A stretch of DNA of 11,590 bases. It comes from Chloroflexota bacterium. Its GTDB lineage: Bacteria > Chloroflexota > Dehalococcoidia > UBA2247 > RBG-13-53-26. Both the position numbers and the translations under genes were made by a program. The notes beneath the pieces are model-generated. The model worked only from the letters and a program-made list of their open reading frames with translations. It searched no databases and was not told where the DNA came from. Shown here piece by piece: positions 4,999 to 11,590 of this stretch. The stretch lies in assembly GCA_003650185.1 (NCBI GenBank), contig QMOF01000055.1:1-11590 (forward strand), read 5' to 3'. Position 1 is the stretch's first letter, and each line of letters begins with the position of its first letter.

Positions 4999-6210
4999 TT
5001 GGCATCAGCACTTAGCGGTATCAAGGTTATCGACCTGGCGGGGCTGGGGCCCTCTGCCATCGCTGCCATGATGTTGGGCGATATGGGGGCCGACGTCCTC
5101 AAGATCGACCTGCCACCTGGAGGTGGGAGTCGAGGAGTCGGCGAGGGACTCCCTTTCTTCCCGGAGGATGCTGAAGAGACCGAGAAGATGACGGCCTACA
5201 TGGCTACGAACCGCAACAAGAAGAACATGGCACTCAACCTCAGGAGTGAGGCCGGCCAGGCGATATTCCACAAGCTGGCCAAGGAATATGACGTCATCAT
5301 CGAAGCTTTCCGGCCCGGGGTGATGGACCGTATGAACGTCGGGTACCAGACCCTTTCTCAGATCAATCCCAGGATCATTTATTGCTCCGTGTCAGGCTAT
5401 GGCCAGACCGGTCCGTATCGCAGCTTCCCGGGACACGACGCCAACTATGCCGGTATGGGAGGGGTCCTGGGGCTTATCGGCGAGAGCAAAGAAGGAGCAC
5501 CGGTTATTGCCCTTAACATAGTGGCTGACGTAGCTGTCGCCGTGCTACAGGCTGTTATCGGTATCCTCCTGGCTGTCTGCGCCCGCGAGAGGACCGGTCG
5601 GGGACAGCATGTTGACATATCGATGACTGATGGGGTTGTATCGCTTCTCATCGGTATTCCAGGCGCTGGAGAGTACCTCTACAACGGGATCGTCCCGCAG
5701 CGCGGCGAGACCATGACCAGCGGCACCCAGCCTTTCTACTCTGTCTACCAGACCAAGGACAACAAGTACCTCACATTGTGCCCCATCGAGCCGCGCTTCT
5801 GGGGTAACCTGTGTCGTGCTATTGGTAGGGAGGACTTCGCGCCACACCAGTTCGACTCGAACAAGAAAGACGAGATCTATGCCGAACTGCGTAAGATATT
5901 CCTCACCCGCACTAGGGACGAGTGGTTCGACTCTCTCACCCAGGCTGATGTGCCCGTGGGCAAGGTCCTGGAGCTGGACGAGCTGTTCTCGGATCCCCAG
6001 GTGCTGCACCGCCAGATGGTGGTTGACGTGGACCATCCCAAGTTCGGCAAGGTGAAACAGATAGGGATCAGCATAAAGCTATCAGACACGCCAGGCGAGA
6101 TACGAAGCCTGGGCGTGACGCTGGGAAAGAACACCACAGAGGTCATGTCCGGCCTGGGCTATTCCAGTGCCGAGATTGAGGAACTGCGTGGCCAGGGCGT
6201 GATCTACTAG
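4999..6210 (+). CDS. Family III (CaiB/BaiF) CoA-transferase or alpha-methylacyl-CoA racemase-like protein
   Basis: This protein of 403 residues from TTG 4999 belongs to the CaiB/BaiF family. The N-terminal ALSGIKVIDLAGLGPSAIAA, MLGDMGADVLKID, NRNKKNMALNLRSEAG, DVIIEAFRPGVMDRMNVGY, SVSGYGQTGPY and PGHDANYAGMGG segments are diagnostic, followed by RGQHVDISMTDGVVSL. The Asp in PGHD aligns with the family's catalytic aspartate. A GHDxNY form is more typical of alpha-methylacyl-CoA racemases, while transferases often carry GYD or AYD, so the reaction (CoA exchange between acids, or epimerisation) is open. Length is normal for the family. Perfect AGGAGG at 4987-4992 abuts a GTG at 4993 (zero spacing) but sits six bases from the in-frame TTG at 4999, so TTG is preferred. 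No acyl-CoA dehydrogenase or ligase neighbour reveals the substrate. Confidence 0.93.
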   Translation: MASALSGIKVIDLAGLGPSAIAAMMLGDMGADVLKIDLPPGGGSRGVGEGLPFFPEDAEETEKMTAYMATNRNKKNMALNLRSEAGQAIFHKLAKEYDVIIEAFRPGVMDRMNVGYQTLSQINPRIIYCSVSGYGQTGPYRSFPGHDANYAGMGGVLGLIGESKEGAPVIALNIVADVAVAVLQAVIGILLAVCARERTGRGQHVDISMTDGVVSLLIGIPGAGEYLYNGIVPQRGETMTSGTQPFYSVYQTKDNKYLTLCPIEPRFWGNLCRAIGREDFAPHQFDSNKKDEIYAELRKIFLTRTRDEWFDSLTQADVPVGKVLELDELFSDPQVLHRQMVVDVDHPKFGKVKQIGISIKLSDTPGEIRSLGVTLGKNTTEVMSGLGYSSAEIEELRGQGVIY

Positions 6211-6289
6211 CGACAGCAAGCGTCCTCTACTGCATGTCCAGCCGAACAGACGGTCTGCTCTGGCGCACTGGTCTGAGCCGGTCTCCCCG

Positions 6290-6332
6290 GTGGCACTGGG
6301 CAGAGGGCTGTGTCTGTTCTCTGCGGTGCCAC
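6290..6332 (+). other. Two-part hairpin downstream of the CoA-transferase gene
   Basis: GTGGCAC (6290-6296) pairs with GTGCCAC (6326-6332), and inside it GCAGAG (6300-6305) pairs with CTCTGC (6319-6324), leaving a 3 x 1 internal loop and a 13-nt terminal loop. It lies about 80 bp past the stop with no T-tract. It may protect a 3' end or help termination, or belong to an unannotated small RNA. Confidence 0.45.
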
Positions 6333-6392
6333 GATGGGTGAGGACGGAAGGGGCGTTCTTGCCTTGAGTGCAGCTTCCGAGCTTCGCCTGCA

Positions 6393-6421
6393 TTGCGTGG
6401 CCATCCACCGTGTGGTATAGT
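6393..6421 (+). promoter_or_regulatory. Promoter of the nitroreductase-trehalose synthase pair
   Basis: TTGCGT (6393-6398), a 17-bp spacer ending in the extended element TGG (6413-6415), then TATAGT (6416-6421), five of six bases of the -10 consensus. Transcription would begin near 6428, leaving a leader of about 80 nt that contains the hairpin at 6450-6473. Confidence 0.5.
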
Positions 6422-6449
6422 CTTTGCCACTCACTGGGGCGGGGCTATG

Positions 6450-6473
6450 CCAGCGGCAGTCCTTTGCCGTTGG
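6450..6473 (+). other. Leader hairpin before the nitroreductase gene
   Basis: CCAGCGGCA (6450-6458) pairs with TGCCGTTGG (6465-6473), eight Watson-Crick pairs and one G-U, with a 6-nt loop. It ends 23 bases before the AGGAGG, so it does not itself mask the ribosome binding site. Confidence 0.4.
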
Positions 6474-6496
6474 ACAGCTAGCTTCAGCGGACCGAT

Positions 6497-6511
6497 AGGA
6501 GGGACAGTCTG
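6497..6511 (+). promoter_or_regulatory. Perfect Shine-Dalgarno that fixes a CTG start codon
   Basis: AGGAGG (6497-6502) is followed by six bases and the in-frame CTG at 6509-6511. The frame is closed upstream by TAG at 6479-6481, and no ATG, GTG or TTG occurs in frame between that stop and codon 13 of the protein. The neighbouring CoA-transferase gene uses the same AGGAGG plus six-base layout with TTG. Confidence 0.7.
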
Positions 6512-7174
6512 GACGTCATAGAAGCAATCAACAGCCGCAGGAGTGTGCGTGCCTTCAAGCCCGATCCGGTGCCGAAGAACGTTCTTCAGGAGATCATGGA
6601 AGCGACACTGAGAGCGCCTTCCTGGGAGAATACCCAGCCGTGGGAGTTTGCCGTCCTGGGCGGGGAGGTCATGGACAGGGTAAAGGCGGCTATCACGGAG
6701 AGGATCAACGCCCGGGAGAAGCCGGCGCTTGACATGCCCTGGCCGAAACTAGGCGGGCCCTACCTGGAACGGGCGAAGGCGGATGGCAAACGCCTTTTCA
6801 GCGAGTTGGGCATATCGAAGGAGGACAAGCTCGCCGCCGTGAACTGGCGGGTGTCCATGACCCGCTTCTTCGATGCCCCCAACGGTGTTATCATCTACAT
6901 GGATGCCTCGTTGCAGGAGTGGTCGCTGGTGGATGTGGGGATAGCTTCACAGACACTGATGCTGGCCGCATGGCACCATGGGGTCGGCACCTGCTGTCTC
7001 GCTGCGGCGGTGGCGTATCCTGGTCTTCTGCGCAGTCTTCTGGGCATACCGGACTCGAAGCGCATCGTATTGGGAGTGGCTATGGGTTACCCGGACCTCT
7101 CCAGTCCGGCAGCCACTTTTCGGGCGAGCCGGGAACCGCTGGAGAAGCTGGTGACCTGGCACGGCTTTGACTGA
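6509..7174 (+). CDS. FMN-dependent nitroreductase-family protein with a CTG start
   Basis: From CTG 6509 the product has 221 residues. After the initiator it reads DVIEAINSRRSVRAFKPDPV, where RRSVRAF is the FMN-phosphate-binding motif of the nitroreductase superfamily. APSWENTQPWEFAVLGG follows, matching the flavin-contacting APSxxNxQPW motif, then DVGIASQTLMLAAWHHGVGTC and IVLGVAMGYPD, the usual C-terminal flavin and dimer regions. Such enzymes are cytoplasmic homodimers that use NAD(P)H to reduce nitro compounds, quinones or enones; the natural substrate is not evident. A start at the GTG at 6545 would remove the FMN-binding arginines and has no ribosome binding site, so it is rejected. The gene is 298 bp from the CoA-transferase, with its own probable promoter, and lies 36 bp upstream of the trehalose synthase gene, probably as one operon. 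Confidence 0.92.
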   Translation: MDVIEAINSRRSVRAFKPDPVPKNVLQEIMEATLRAPSWENTQPWEFAVLGGEVMDRVKAAITERINAREKPALDMPWPKLGGPYLERAKADGKRLFSELGISKEDKLAAVNWRVSMTRFFDAPNGVIIYMDASLQEWSLVDVGIASQTLMLAAWHHGVGTCCLAAAVAYPGLLRSLLGIPDSKRIVLGVAMGYPDLSSPAATFRASREPLEKLVTWHGFD

Positions 7175-7210
7175 TCGGGGTCGTCTGCCGCTATCTGGAG
7201 GACTCCGTTA

Positions 7211-8656
7211 ATGGTGCCGGACAAAGCTCACCAGAACGAGGCCAAGCTGGGCCGGCTGGTCGTTGTCTCGAATCGGTTGCCCATCAGCATAACGCGGGCG
7301 AAGCGGGGCGAGTGGCATGTGGAGCCTGCGATGGGTGGACTGGTGACTGCCCTCACCCCCGTGTTACGTGAGAGGAAAGGATTGTGGATCGGCTGGCCTG
7401 GCATAGGTGAAGAGATAGACCCGGCGGAGCTGTCGATGGCTCAAGGGAGTGGACTTGGCTATCAGATCAGGCCGGTGATGCTGAGCGATCAGGAGGTCGA
7501 TGAATACTACTTCGGGTTCTCCAACGAGATCCTTTGGCCCCTCTTCCATGATCTGCAGAACTTCTGTAACTTCAATCCTGCCTACTGGAAGACGTACCAG
7601 GCCGTCAATCGGAAGTTTGCCGAGGCGGTAGCGCAGAGCGTGGAGGAGGACGACTACATCTGGGTACATGACTACCATCTCACGCTGCTGGCCAGGGAAC
7701 TGAAAAGCCTGGGCTTGCCCTTCAAAGTCGGATTCTTCCTTCACACGCCTTTCCCTTCACCTGACATCTTCATGAAGCTTCCGTGGCGCTCTCAGCTTCT
7801 GAACGCTCTGCTGGAATACGATCTCCTCGGCTTTCAGACCACGCGCGACAGGAACAACTTCATATACTGTGCCGAAGCCCTGATCAGGAACATTCATCAT
7901 GATGCCAGGAGACAGGTGTCGGTTATCACGGCTCAGGGCCGGAGGGCCAGAGTCGGTGCCTTCCCGATCAGCATAGACTTCCGTGAGTATGCCCGGCAGG
8001 CATCGGTCGACCTGGTGGGGGAGAGGGTGGCGGACCTACGACGGGCCATACCGGACAACCAGATTATTCTGGGCGTTGACCGTCTGGACTATTCGAAGGG
8101 GATTCCAGAGAAGCTAAAGGCGTTCAGGTATGCCCTGGAGCGACATGACGACCTGTACGGCCAGGTGACGCTGGTCCAGGTGGTGGTGCCCAGCCGGGAG
8201 GATATCCCGAGGTACCAGGAGTTGCGCGACGAGGTGGAAGGGCTGGTGAGTGAAATCAACGGCCAGTTCACACAGTGGGGTTGGGTGCCGATCCACTACA
8301 TGTACCGCAACCTGGACCGCCTCGAACTGCTGGCCTACTACCGTGCTGCCGAGATTGCCCTGGTAACGCCGCTGAAGGACGGGATGAACCTGGTGGCGAA
8401 GGAGTACTGTGCGGCCAACAGGGATCGCAATGGGGTATTGATACTCAGTGAATTCGCCGGGTCAGCGACCCAGCTCCGCCACAGCGCGCTACTGGTAAAC
8501 CCGTACGATATCGAAGGCGTGGCCAATGCTATTCACCGCGCTTACAAGATGGAGGTCGGCGAGCGCCGGGCAAGAATGCGAAGACTCCGGAAGTCTATCC
8601 GTGATCGGGACATCTTCTGGTGGGTCGAATCGTTCTTGCAGGTGGCTGCCAGCTGA
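7211..8656 (+). CDS. otsA: Alpha,alpha-trehalose-6-phosphate synthase (GT20)
   Basis: This 481-residue cytosolic glycosyltransferase transfers glucose from a nucleotide sugar (UDP- or ADP-glucose) to glucose-6-phosphate. Visible landmarks are VVVSNRLPIS (17-26), PAMGGLVTAL with the donor-binding Gly pair (39-48), YYFGFSNEILWPLFH (99-113; Tyr and Trp contact glucose-6-phosphate in OtsA), YIWVHDYHLTLLARELK (149-165), GFFLHTPFPS, LGVDRLDYSKGIPEKLKAF (287-305; the Arg/Lys pair binds donor phosphate), and TPLKDGMNLVAKEYCA (386-401). Length matches synthase-only proteins; there is no phosphatase domain and no separate otsB in the window. GGAGGA lies eight bases before the ATG at 7211. It is 36 bp after the nitroreductase gene and converges on the Memo-family gene with 22 bp between stops. 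Glucosylglycerol-phosphate synthase is the main alternative in GT20, but the acceptor-site motifs favour trehalose-6-phosphate. Confidence 0.92.
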   Translation: MVPDKAHQNEAKLGRLVVVSNRLPISITRAKRGEWHVEPAMGGLVTALTPVLRERKGLWIGWPGIGEEIDPAELSMAQGSGLGYQIRPVMLSDQEVDEYYFGFSNEILWPLFHDLQNFCNFNPAYWKTYQAVNRKFAEAVAQSVEEDDYIWVHDYHLTLLARELKSLGLPFKVGFFLHTPFPSPDIFMKLPWRSQLLNALLEYDLLGFQTTRDRNNFIYCAEALIRNIHHDARRQVSVITAQGRRARVGAFPISIDFREYARQASVDLVGERVADLRRAIPDNQIILGVDRLDYSKGIPEKLKAFRYALERHDDLYGQVTLVQVVVPSREDIPRYQELRDEVEGLVSEINGQFTQWGWVPIHYMYRNLDRLELLAYYRAAEIALVTPLKDGMNLVAKEYCAANRDRNGVLILSEFAGSATQLRHSALLVNPYDIEGVANAIHRAYKMEVGERRARMRRLRKSIRDRDIFWWVESFLQVAAS

Positions 8657-8678
8657 ACCTGCATGCGCCTGTAGCAAG

Positions 8679-9914
8679 CTAGCTTTTCCGACTGTGGTAG
8701 ACCATGCCACAGATGGAAACCCACGAACCGCCGTCCTCGCTGGCCGGGCACTGGGCGTAGCCCGTTGCTGAGCCCTCGACCTCGGACAGCACCGACAGCA
8801 TGAGGTATATGGGTGGCATTCCGCAGATGCGATTCCGGTCACCCTCACGCCTGACAGCCTCGAAGAACTGCTCTGCGTCTGCCGTGGCCAGCACATTAAT
8901 CAGTGCCTGATCATCCCTGCCGAGAGTGGCACGTGCCACGGCATCGAACGGCATCGAGTCCCCGAAGGCGGGCCCTACATGAGCCAGGTCGGCTGCAGCG
9001 ACCAGAATGGTGCGCCGTTCTGCGACGACGCTTTTTAGCACGGCTGCGGTGGCCGATATTGGGCCTGAGCTTGAAGGGCTCTCCCCACGGTCGATCAGGT
9101 GATGGAGGGACCCGCACAGCACCGGTAACATGGAGCAAGGCCTGTCTCCAAGCAGGTAATGCAGCCACAGTGCTGCTGCCTCAACAGAATGTTCCCCCCG
9201 GTGGTTTAGCTCATGTGTGAATACACCGTCCCCCGCCTCGGCCGCGATTCTGTCCACCACGTCCTGAGGTGTTGGCATGATGCCCCATGGAGTCTGGTAG
9301 CTCTGCCGGGTAAGGGTGACTTCGCTGCTCGGCGCGTTATGGTCTGTCCCCAGAATGACTACCAGGTCGGCGTCTCTCAATGTGGCAGCTACCGTAGCCC
9401 ACACAGCGGCGTAAATAGGGCCGCCTCTCTGAAAGTCGATGTGGGGGCAGATAAGGCCCTTGATGTCGCCTTCCGGCTGAGGAGCTGTCTCTGCCTGGTC
9501 GAGGAATTGCTGGAGGTAGGCGCCTAGCTCTTCGGGGGTGGAGGGGCAGACTCTTCCTGGGAGGGTGTATGCACGATAGCTGGCGGAATGATATTCGGCT
9601 ATAGCGGCGTGGTAGGCCCCGGTAAACCGCTCGTTGTCCAGGAGCAGCGCTTCATCCAGTGCCTTGATGAGCTCTTCCAGGTTCAGAGTGCTCAGGGCAC
9701 TGCCAGTCCGCAATTCGAAACCGGTGCGGAGCATTCCAATGTCCCTGGTCCCGTCCATCAAGGGCAGCAGTGGCACCAGGGGTTGGGGTATGAAGATGGC
9801 CATACGGCTTATGCCCAGAGGGTCGCTCAGTACGATGCCGCGCCTTCCCTGGTGGATCGTGGGTTGAGCTCTGACTTCGCGAAGCTTTGGTTGCACGGGT
9901 TCAGGAATTGACAA
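8679..9914 (-). CDS. amrB: AmmeMemoRadiSam system protein B (Memo family) with an N-terminal extension
   Basis: This protein has about 411 residues. Residues 152-411 are a Memo domain. The residues equivalent to the metal-site His49, His81, His192 and Cys244 of human MEMO1 all appear conserved: ICPHIDF (His158), ILGTDHN (His192), AADLAHVG (His312) and ICGMPPIY (Cys364), with EHSVEAAALWL (His242) between. Residues 1-130 form an extra domain (PTIHQGRRGIVLSDPLGIS, then LLPLMDGTRDIGML and LIKALDEALLLDNERF) that loosely resembles the PqqD-like or short winged-helix domains of peptide-maturation systems. Memo proteins are related to extradiol dioxygenases and in prokaryotes often sit beside AMMECR1 and radical SAM genes; neither is visible here. 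The TTG at 9914 is the assumed start; AAGGAG is 14 bases upstream. CTG at 9917 (11 bases) is the only in-frame alternative before the TAA at 9935. Function unknown. Confidence 0.9.
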   Translation of the reverse strand: MSIPEPVQPKLREVRAQPTIHQGRRGIVLSDPLGISRMAIFIPQPLVPLLPLMDGTRDIGMLRTGFELRTGSALSTLNLEELIKALDEALLLDNERFTGAYHAAIAEYHSASYRAYTLPGRVCPSTPEELGAYLQQFLDQAETAPQPEGDIKGLICPHIDFQRGGPIYAAVWATVAATLRDADLVVILGTDHNAPSSEVTLTRQSYQTPWGIMPTPQDVVDRIAAEAGDGVFTHELNHRGEHSVEAAALWLHYLLGDRPCSMLPVLCGSLHHLIDRGESPSSSGPISATAAVLKSVVAERRTILVAAADLAHVGPAFGDSMPFDAVARATLGRDDQALINVLATADAEQFFEAVRREGDRNRICGMPPIYLMLSVLSEVEGSATGYAQCPASEDGGSWVSICGMVYHSRKS

Positions 9915-10045
9915 CAGGGATCTTGTAGCTCCTTAGAAACCTGGCCATGGGAGGCGCCTTCCCATACATTGCAGGTGGTGCGTGCCTCTCTATTCAGGCT
10001 CAAGTACAAACGCCATTACTCTCCAGTAGCTAGGTGATCGGATGC

Positions 10046-10132
10046 GTCTCGGCTCCGAGCGAGACCGCTAGCACGCCAAGCTGCGCCAGGCTAGACGACG
10101 GCAGCAGTGCCTTACTGGCGTGTGCACGTGCC
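10046..10132. other. Structured gap between the flavoprotein and Memo genes
   Basis: The 233-bp gap (9915-10147) has several inverted repeats. GTCTCG (10046-10051) pairs with CGAGAC (10060-10065). CACGCCA (10072-10078) pairs with TGGCGTG (10116-10122), enclosing GCTGC (10080-10084) with GCAGC (10101-10105). An imperfect palindrome around GTGCAC spans 10117-10132. No T-tract follows on the minus strand. I see no convincing promoter for the Memo gene, so the pair may be co-transcribed through this region. Confidence 0.35.
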
Positions 10133-10147
10133 AAGAGGCCGACCCGG

Positions 10148-11590
10148 CTAGACAAGTGCCTGCTGCATCTGGTACTGCCGCAGCACCATCCTGGCCACAT
10201 TGATGCCAGCCGACGAAGCCTTGTGGGTCCCCATGCCTGGAGGGCCCACATCAGCGCCGACATAGTACAGGCCCAGGATGGGCGCCTTTGGAGAAGGCTG
10301 GTACTTGCCGCATTGGCCTACTATCTGGGCCAGCCCAACGCACTCTCCGCCTTGTCCCGGCAGGACATGGTCACGGGTGAACTCGGATACTTCGGCCGGT
10401 CCCTCCACTTCCTTGTACATGAGAGCGTCCATTACCCCGGGATACAGCTTGTCCCACATCTGGTCCATCTTGTCCCACAGCGTCTTTATCTCCTTGGCGC
10501 TGGGATCGGGCGAGCAGATTGTTCCAGCCACAATGCACTGCTTGCCTGCAGGGGCCATACTGGGGTCGAAGTTGGAGGGGACCGTGGCAAACATCATGAC
10601 TTCGTCTTCGACCTTGCCTGTCCGCTGCTTGCGGAAGCGCTCCAGGGTCAGCCACGTGTCGTCAGACCAGATGTTGTACATGGGATACTCCAGGACTTTC
10701 TTCTTGAGGAAGTACTTCACCCCGGTGAACGACCAGCCGGGGACGAGGCCCTTGACGTAGTTGAGGTATCCCGAGTCGAATTCATCTTCTCCGACCAGCT
10801 TCAGCACGGTAGGCTGAAGGCCCGCATCGCTGACCACGATGGGGGCTTTGAACACGTCATCGCCCGTGACCACCGCAGTGACCCTGCCGTTCTCCACCCT
10901 GATCCTGTCGACCCTGGTTCTTGTTCGTATGTCACCGCCGTTGGCCTTGATAGCCTTTGCCAGGTCATTGAGTACACGCCCGAACCCGCCAACGTAGTAC
11001 CCGGCGGCTCCACGGAGGGCGATATCCTGCATGATGCGTACCTGCTCTGAAGCTGAAACCAGGTCGATGGGCTCTGCCAGGGAGGCGTTGGCGTGCATGG
11101 CCATGTAGCTGTAGAGACCCCACGGCACGTTGTCCATCCCGGCCAGCCATTCCGCAGTAGTCATCTCGTCCAGCGCGTTCAGTTGCTCCGGGGGCATCAT
11201 GGCCATGTCGATCATCAGCTTGAGTGCGGGCTCGGTATCCTTCGGGGCCAGGTCCCACAGGTCGAACAACGGCTGGGGCTCCAGTCCGGTAGTAGCGGGC
11301 AGGGCGCCAAGCTTGTACTTGCCCGACGGGCCTCGATATGCCAGCCCCGCCGTCGTTAAAGGAAGCGGCTTCAGCTCGGATTCGATTCCCAGCTCTCTGA
11401 AAGCCTGGGCAAAACCGGGGCCCTGAGCCGGTACCTGGAGCTTGGGCCCAAGCTCGTATGAGAAGCCATCCTTGTTGGTCGGCGTGATGGCCTTGCCGCC
11501 GGTGGTCTCGTTCTTCTCCAGTAACAGAGTCTTCAGGCCCCACTTGGCCAAGAGGGCGGCACAGGTAAGCCCGCCCGGGCCCCCACCCAC
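10148..11590 (-). CDS. Phytoene desaturase/CrtI-like FAD-dependent oxidoreductase, N-terminal end missing
   Basis: About 480 residues are visible and the frame is open at the right edge. The first visible codons encode VGGGPGGLTCAALLAKWGLK, the GxGxxG dinucleotide-binding turn of an FAD Rossmann fold, so only a short first beta strand and the true start lie outside. TLLLEKNETTGGKA supplies the acidic end of the second strand (Glu25 of the visible part) and the conserved GG. The middle holds GGFGRVLNDLAKAIKANGGDIRTRTRV with a VVSDAG motif, typical of substrate-side accumulation of the CrtI/carotenoid isomerase group (COG1233). The C-terminus has GLYYVGADVGPPGMGTHKAS and a helix ending at 10151, the second FAD-binding segment. 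It could desaturate or isomerise carotenoids or another lipid; no crtB or crtE is visible, so the substrate is open. The Memo-family gene follows 233 bp downstream on the same strand. Confidence 0.9.
   Translation of the reverse strand: MGGGPGGLTCAALLAKWGLKTLLLEKNETTGGKAITPTNKDGFSYELGPKLQVPAQGPGFAQAFRELGIESELKPLPLTTAGLAYRGPSGKYKLGALPATTGLEPQPLFDLWDLAPKDTEPALKLMIDMAMMPPEQLNALDEMTTAEWLAGMDNVPWGLYSYMAMHANASLAEPIDLVSASEQVRIMQDIALRGAAGYYVGGFGRVLNDLAKAIKANGGDIRTRTRVDRIRVENGRVTAVVTGDDVFKAPIVVSDAGLQPTVLKLVGEDEFDSGYLNYVKGLVPGWSFTGVKYFLKKKVLEYPMYNIWSDDTWLTLERFRKQRTGKVEDEVMMFATVPSNFDPSMAPAGKQCIVAGTICSPDPSAKEIKTLWDKMDQMWDKLYPGVMDALMYKEVEGPAEVSEFTRDHVLPGQGGECVGLAQIVGQCGKYQPSPKAPILGLYYVGADVGPPGMGTHKASSAGINVARMVLRQYQMQQALV

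Noticed and set aside
6545..7174. Nitroreductase beginning at the GTG at 6545
   Set aside because: This start has no ribosome binding site at proper spacing and would delete the conserved FMN-binding RRS segment encoded just upstream.
8676..8685. AAGCTAGCTT plus T residues between the converging otsA and Memo genes as a bidirectional terminator
   Set aside because: The palindrome has no loop, is only 10 bp with AT-rich ends and overlaps the Memo stop codon; it cannot form a stable terminator hairpin.
10117..10132. Imperfect palindrome around GTGCAC as the terminator of the CrtI-like gene
   Set aside because: There is no T-tract on the minus strand and the dyad has almost no loop.
10034..11050. 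A 338-codon open frame on the plus strand opposite the CrtI-like flavoprotein gene
   Set aside because: It lies antisense to a protein with clear FAD-binding motifs; its translation shows no recognisable domain, is rich in His, Arg and Pro, and has no ribosome binding site. Long antisense frames are common in GC-rich DNA.

Overview
This window is GC-rich, gene-dense bacterial DNA with strong AGGAGG-type ribosome binding sites. No insertion sequence, phage gene, tRNA, rRNA or CRISPR array is visible. The gene mix (MgtC family, single-domain ArsA-like ATPase, GAF-nuclease-like-HPRT fusion, family III CoA-transferase, nitroreductase, GT20 synthase, Memo-family protein, CrtI-like oxidoreductase) would suit an environmental Chloroflexota/Dehalococcoidia-like or related lineage. 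That placement is an inference from gene content, not a phylogenetic result.

Left block, minus strand, 4231 down to 1. The order of transcription is: a 483-residue GAF/PD-(D/E)XK-like/hypoxanthine phosphoribosyltransferase fusion with a good promoter at 4313-4341; a 396-bp gap holding a 16-bp perfect palindrome and two G-quadruplex-type motifs; an ArsA/Get3-type ATPase; an MgtC/SapB membrane protein behind an extended -10 promoter; a macrodomain protein; and an HDAC-family deacetylase cut by the left edge. The last two overlap by ATGA and are probably translated together, suggesting a small acetyl/ADP-ribose deacetylation module.

Middle block, plus strand, 4461 to 8656. It holds a 95-residue single-span membrane protein of unknown function followed by a GC hairpin; a CoA-transferase/racemase of the CaiB family whose best start is TTG; an FMN nitroreductase whose only workable start is CTG; and a trehalose-6-phosphate synthase 36 bp after it. 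The leader of the CoA-transferase holds interleaved inverted repeats.

Right block, minus strand, 11590 down to 8679. A CrtI/phytoene desaturase-like flavoprotein, cut by the right edge, precedes an AmmeMemoRadiSam protein B (Memo family) with an extra N-terminal domain. The Memo gene converges on the trehalose synthase gene with 22 bp between stop codons.

No single defence or biosynthetic island is evident. The most unusual items are the tri-domain HPRT fusion, the macrodomain-HDAC pair, the CTG start, and the structured gaps at 2384-2779 and 4749-4998.
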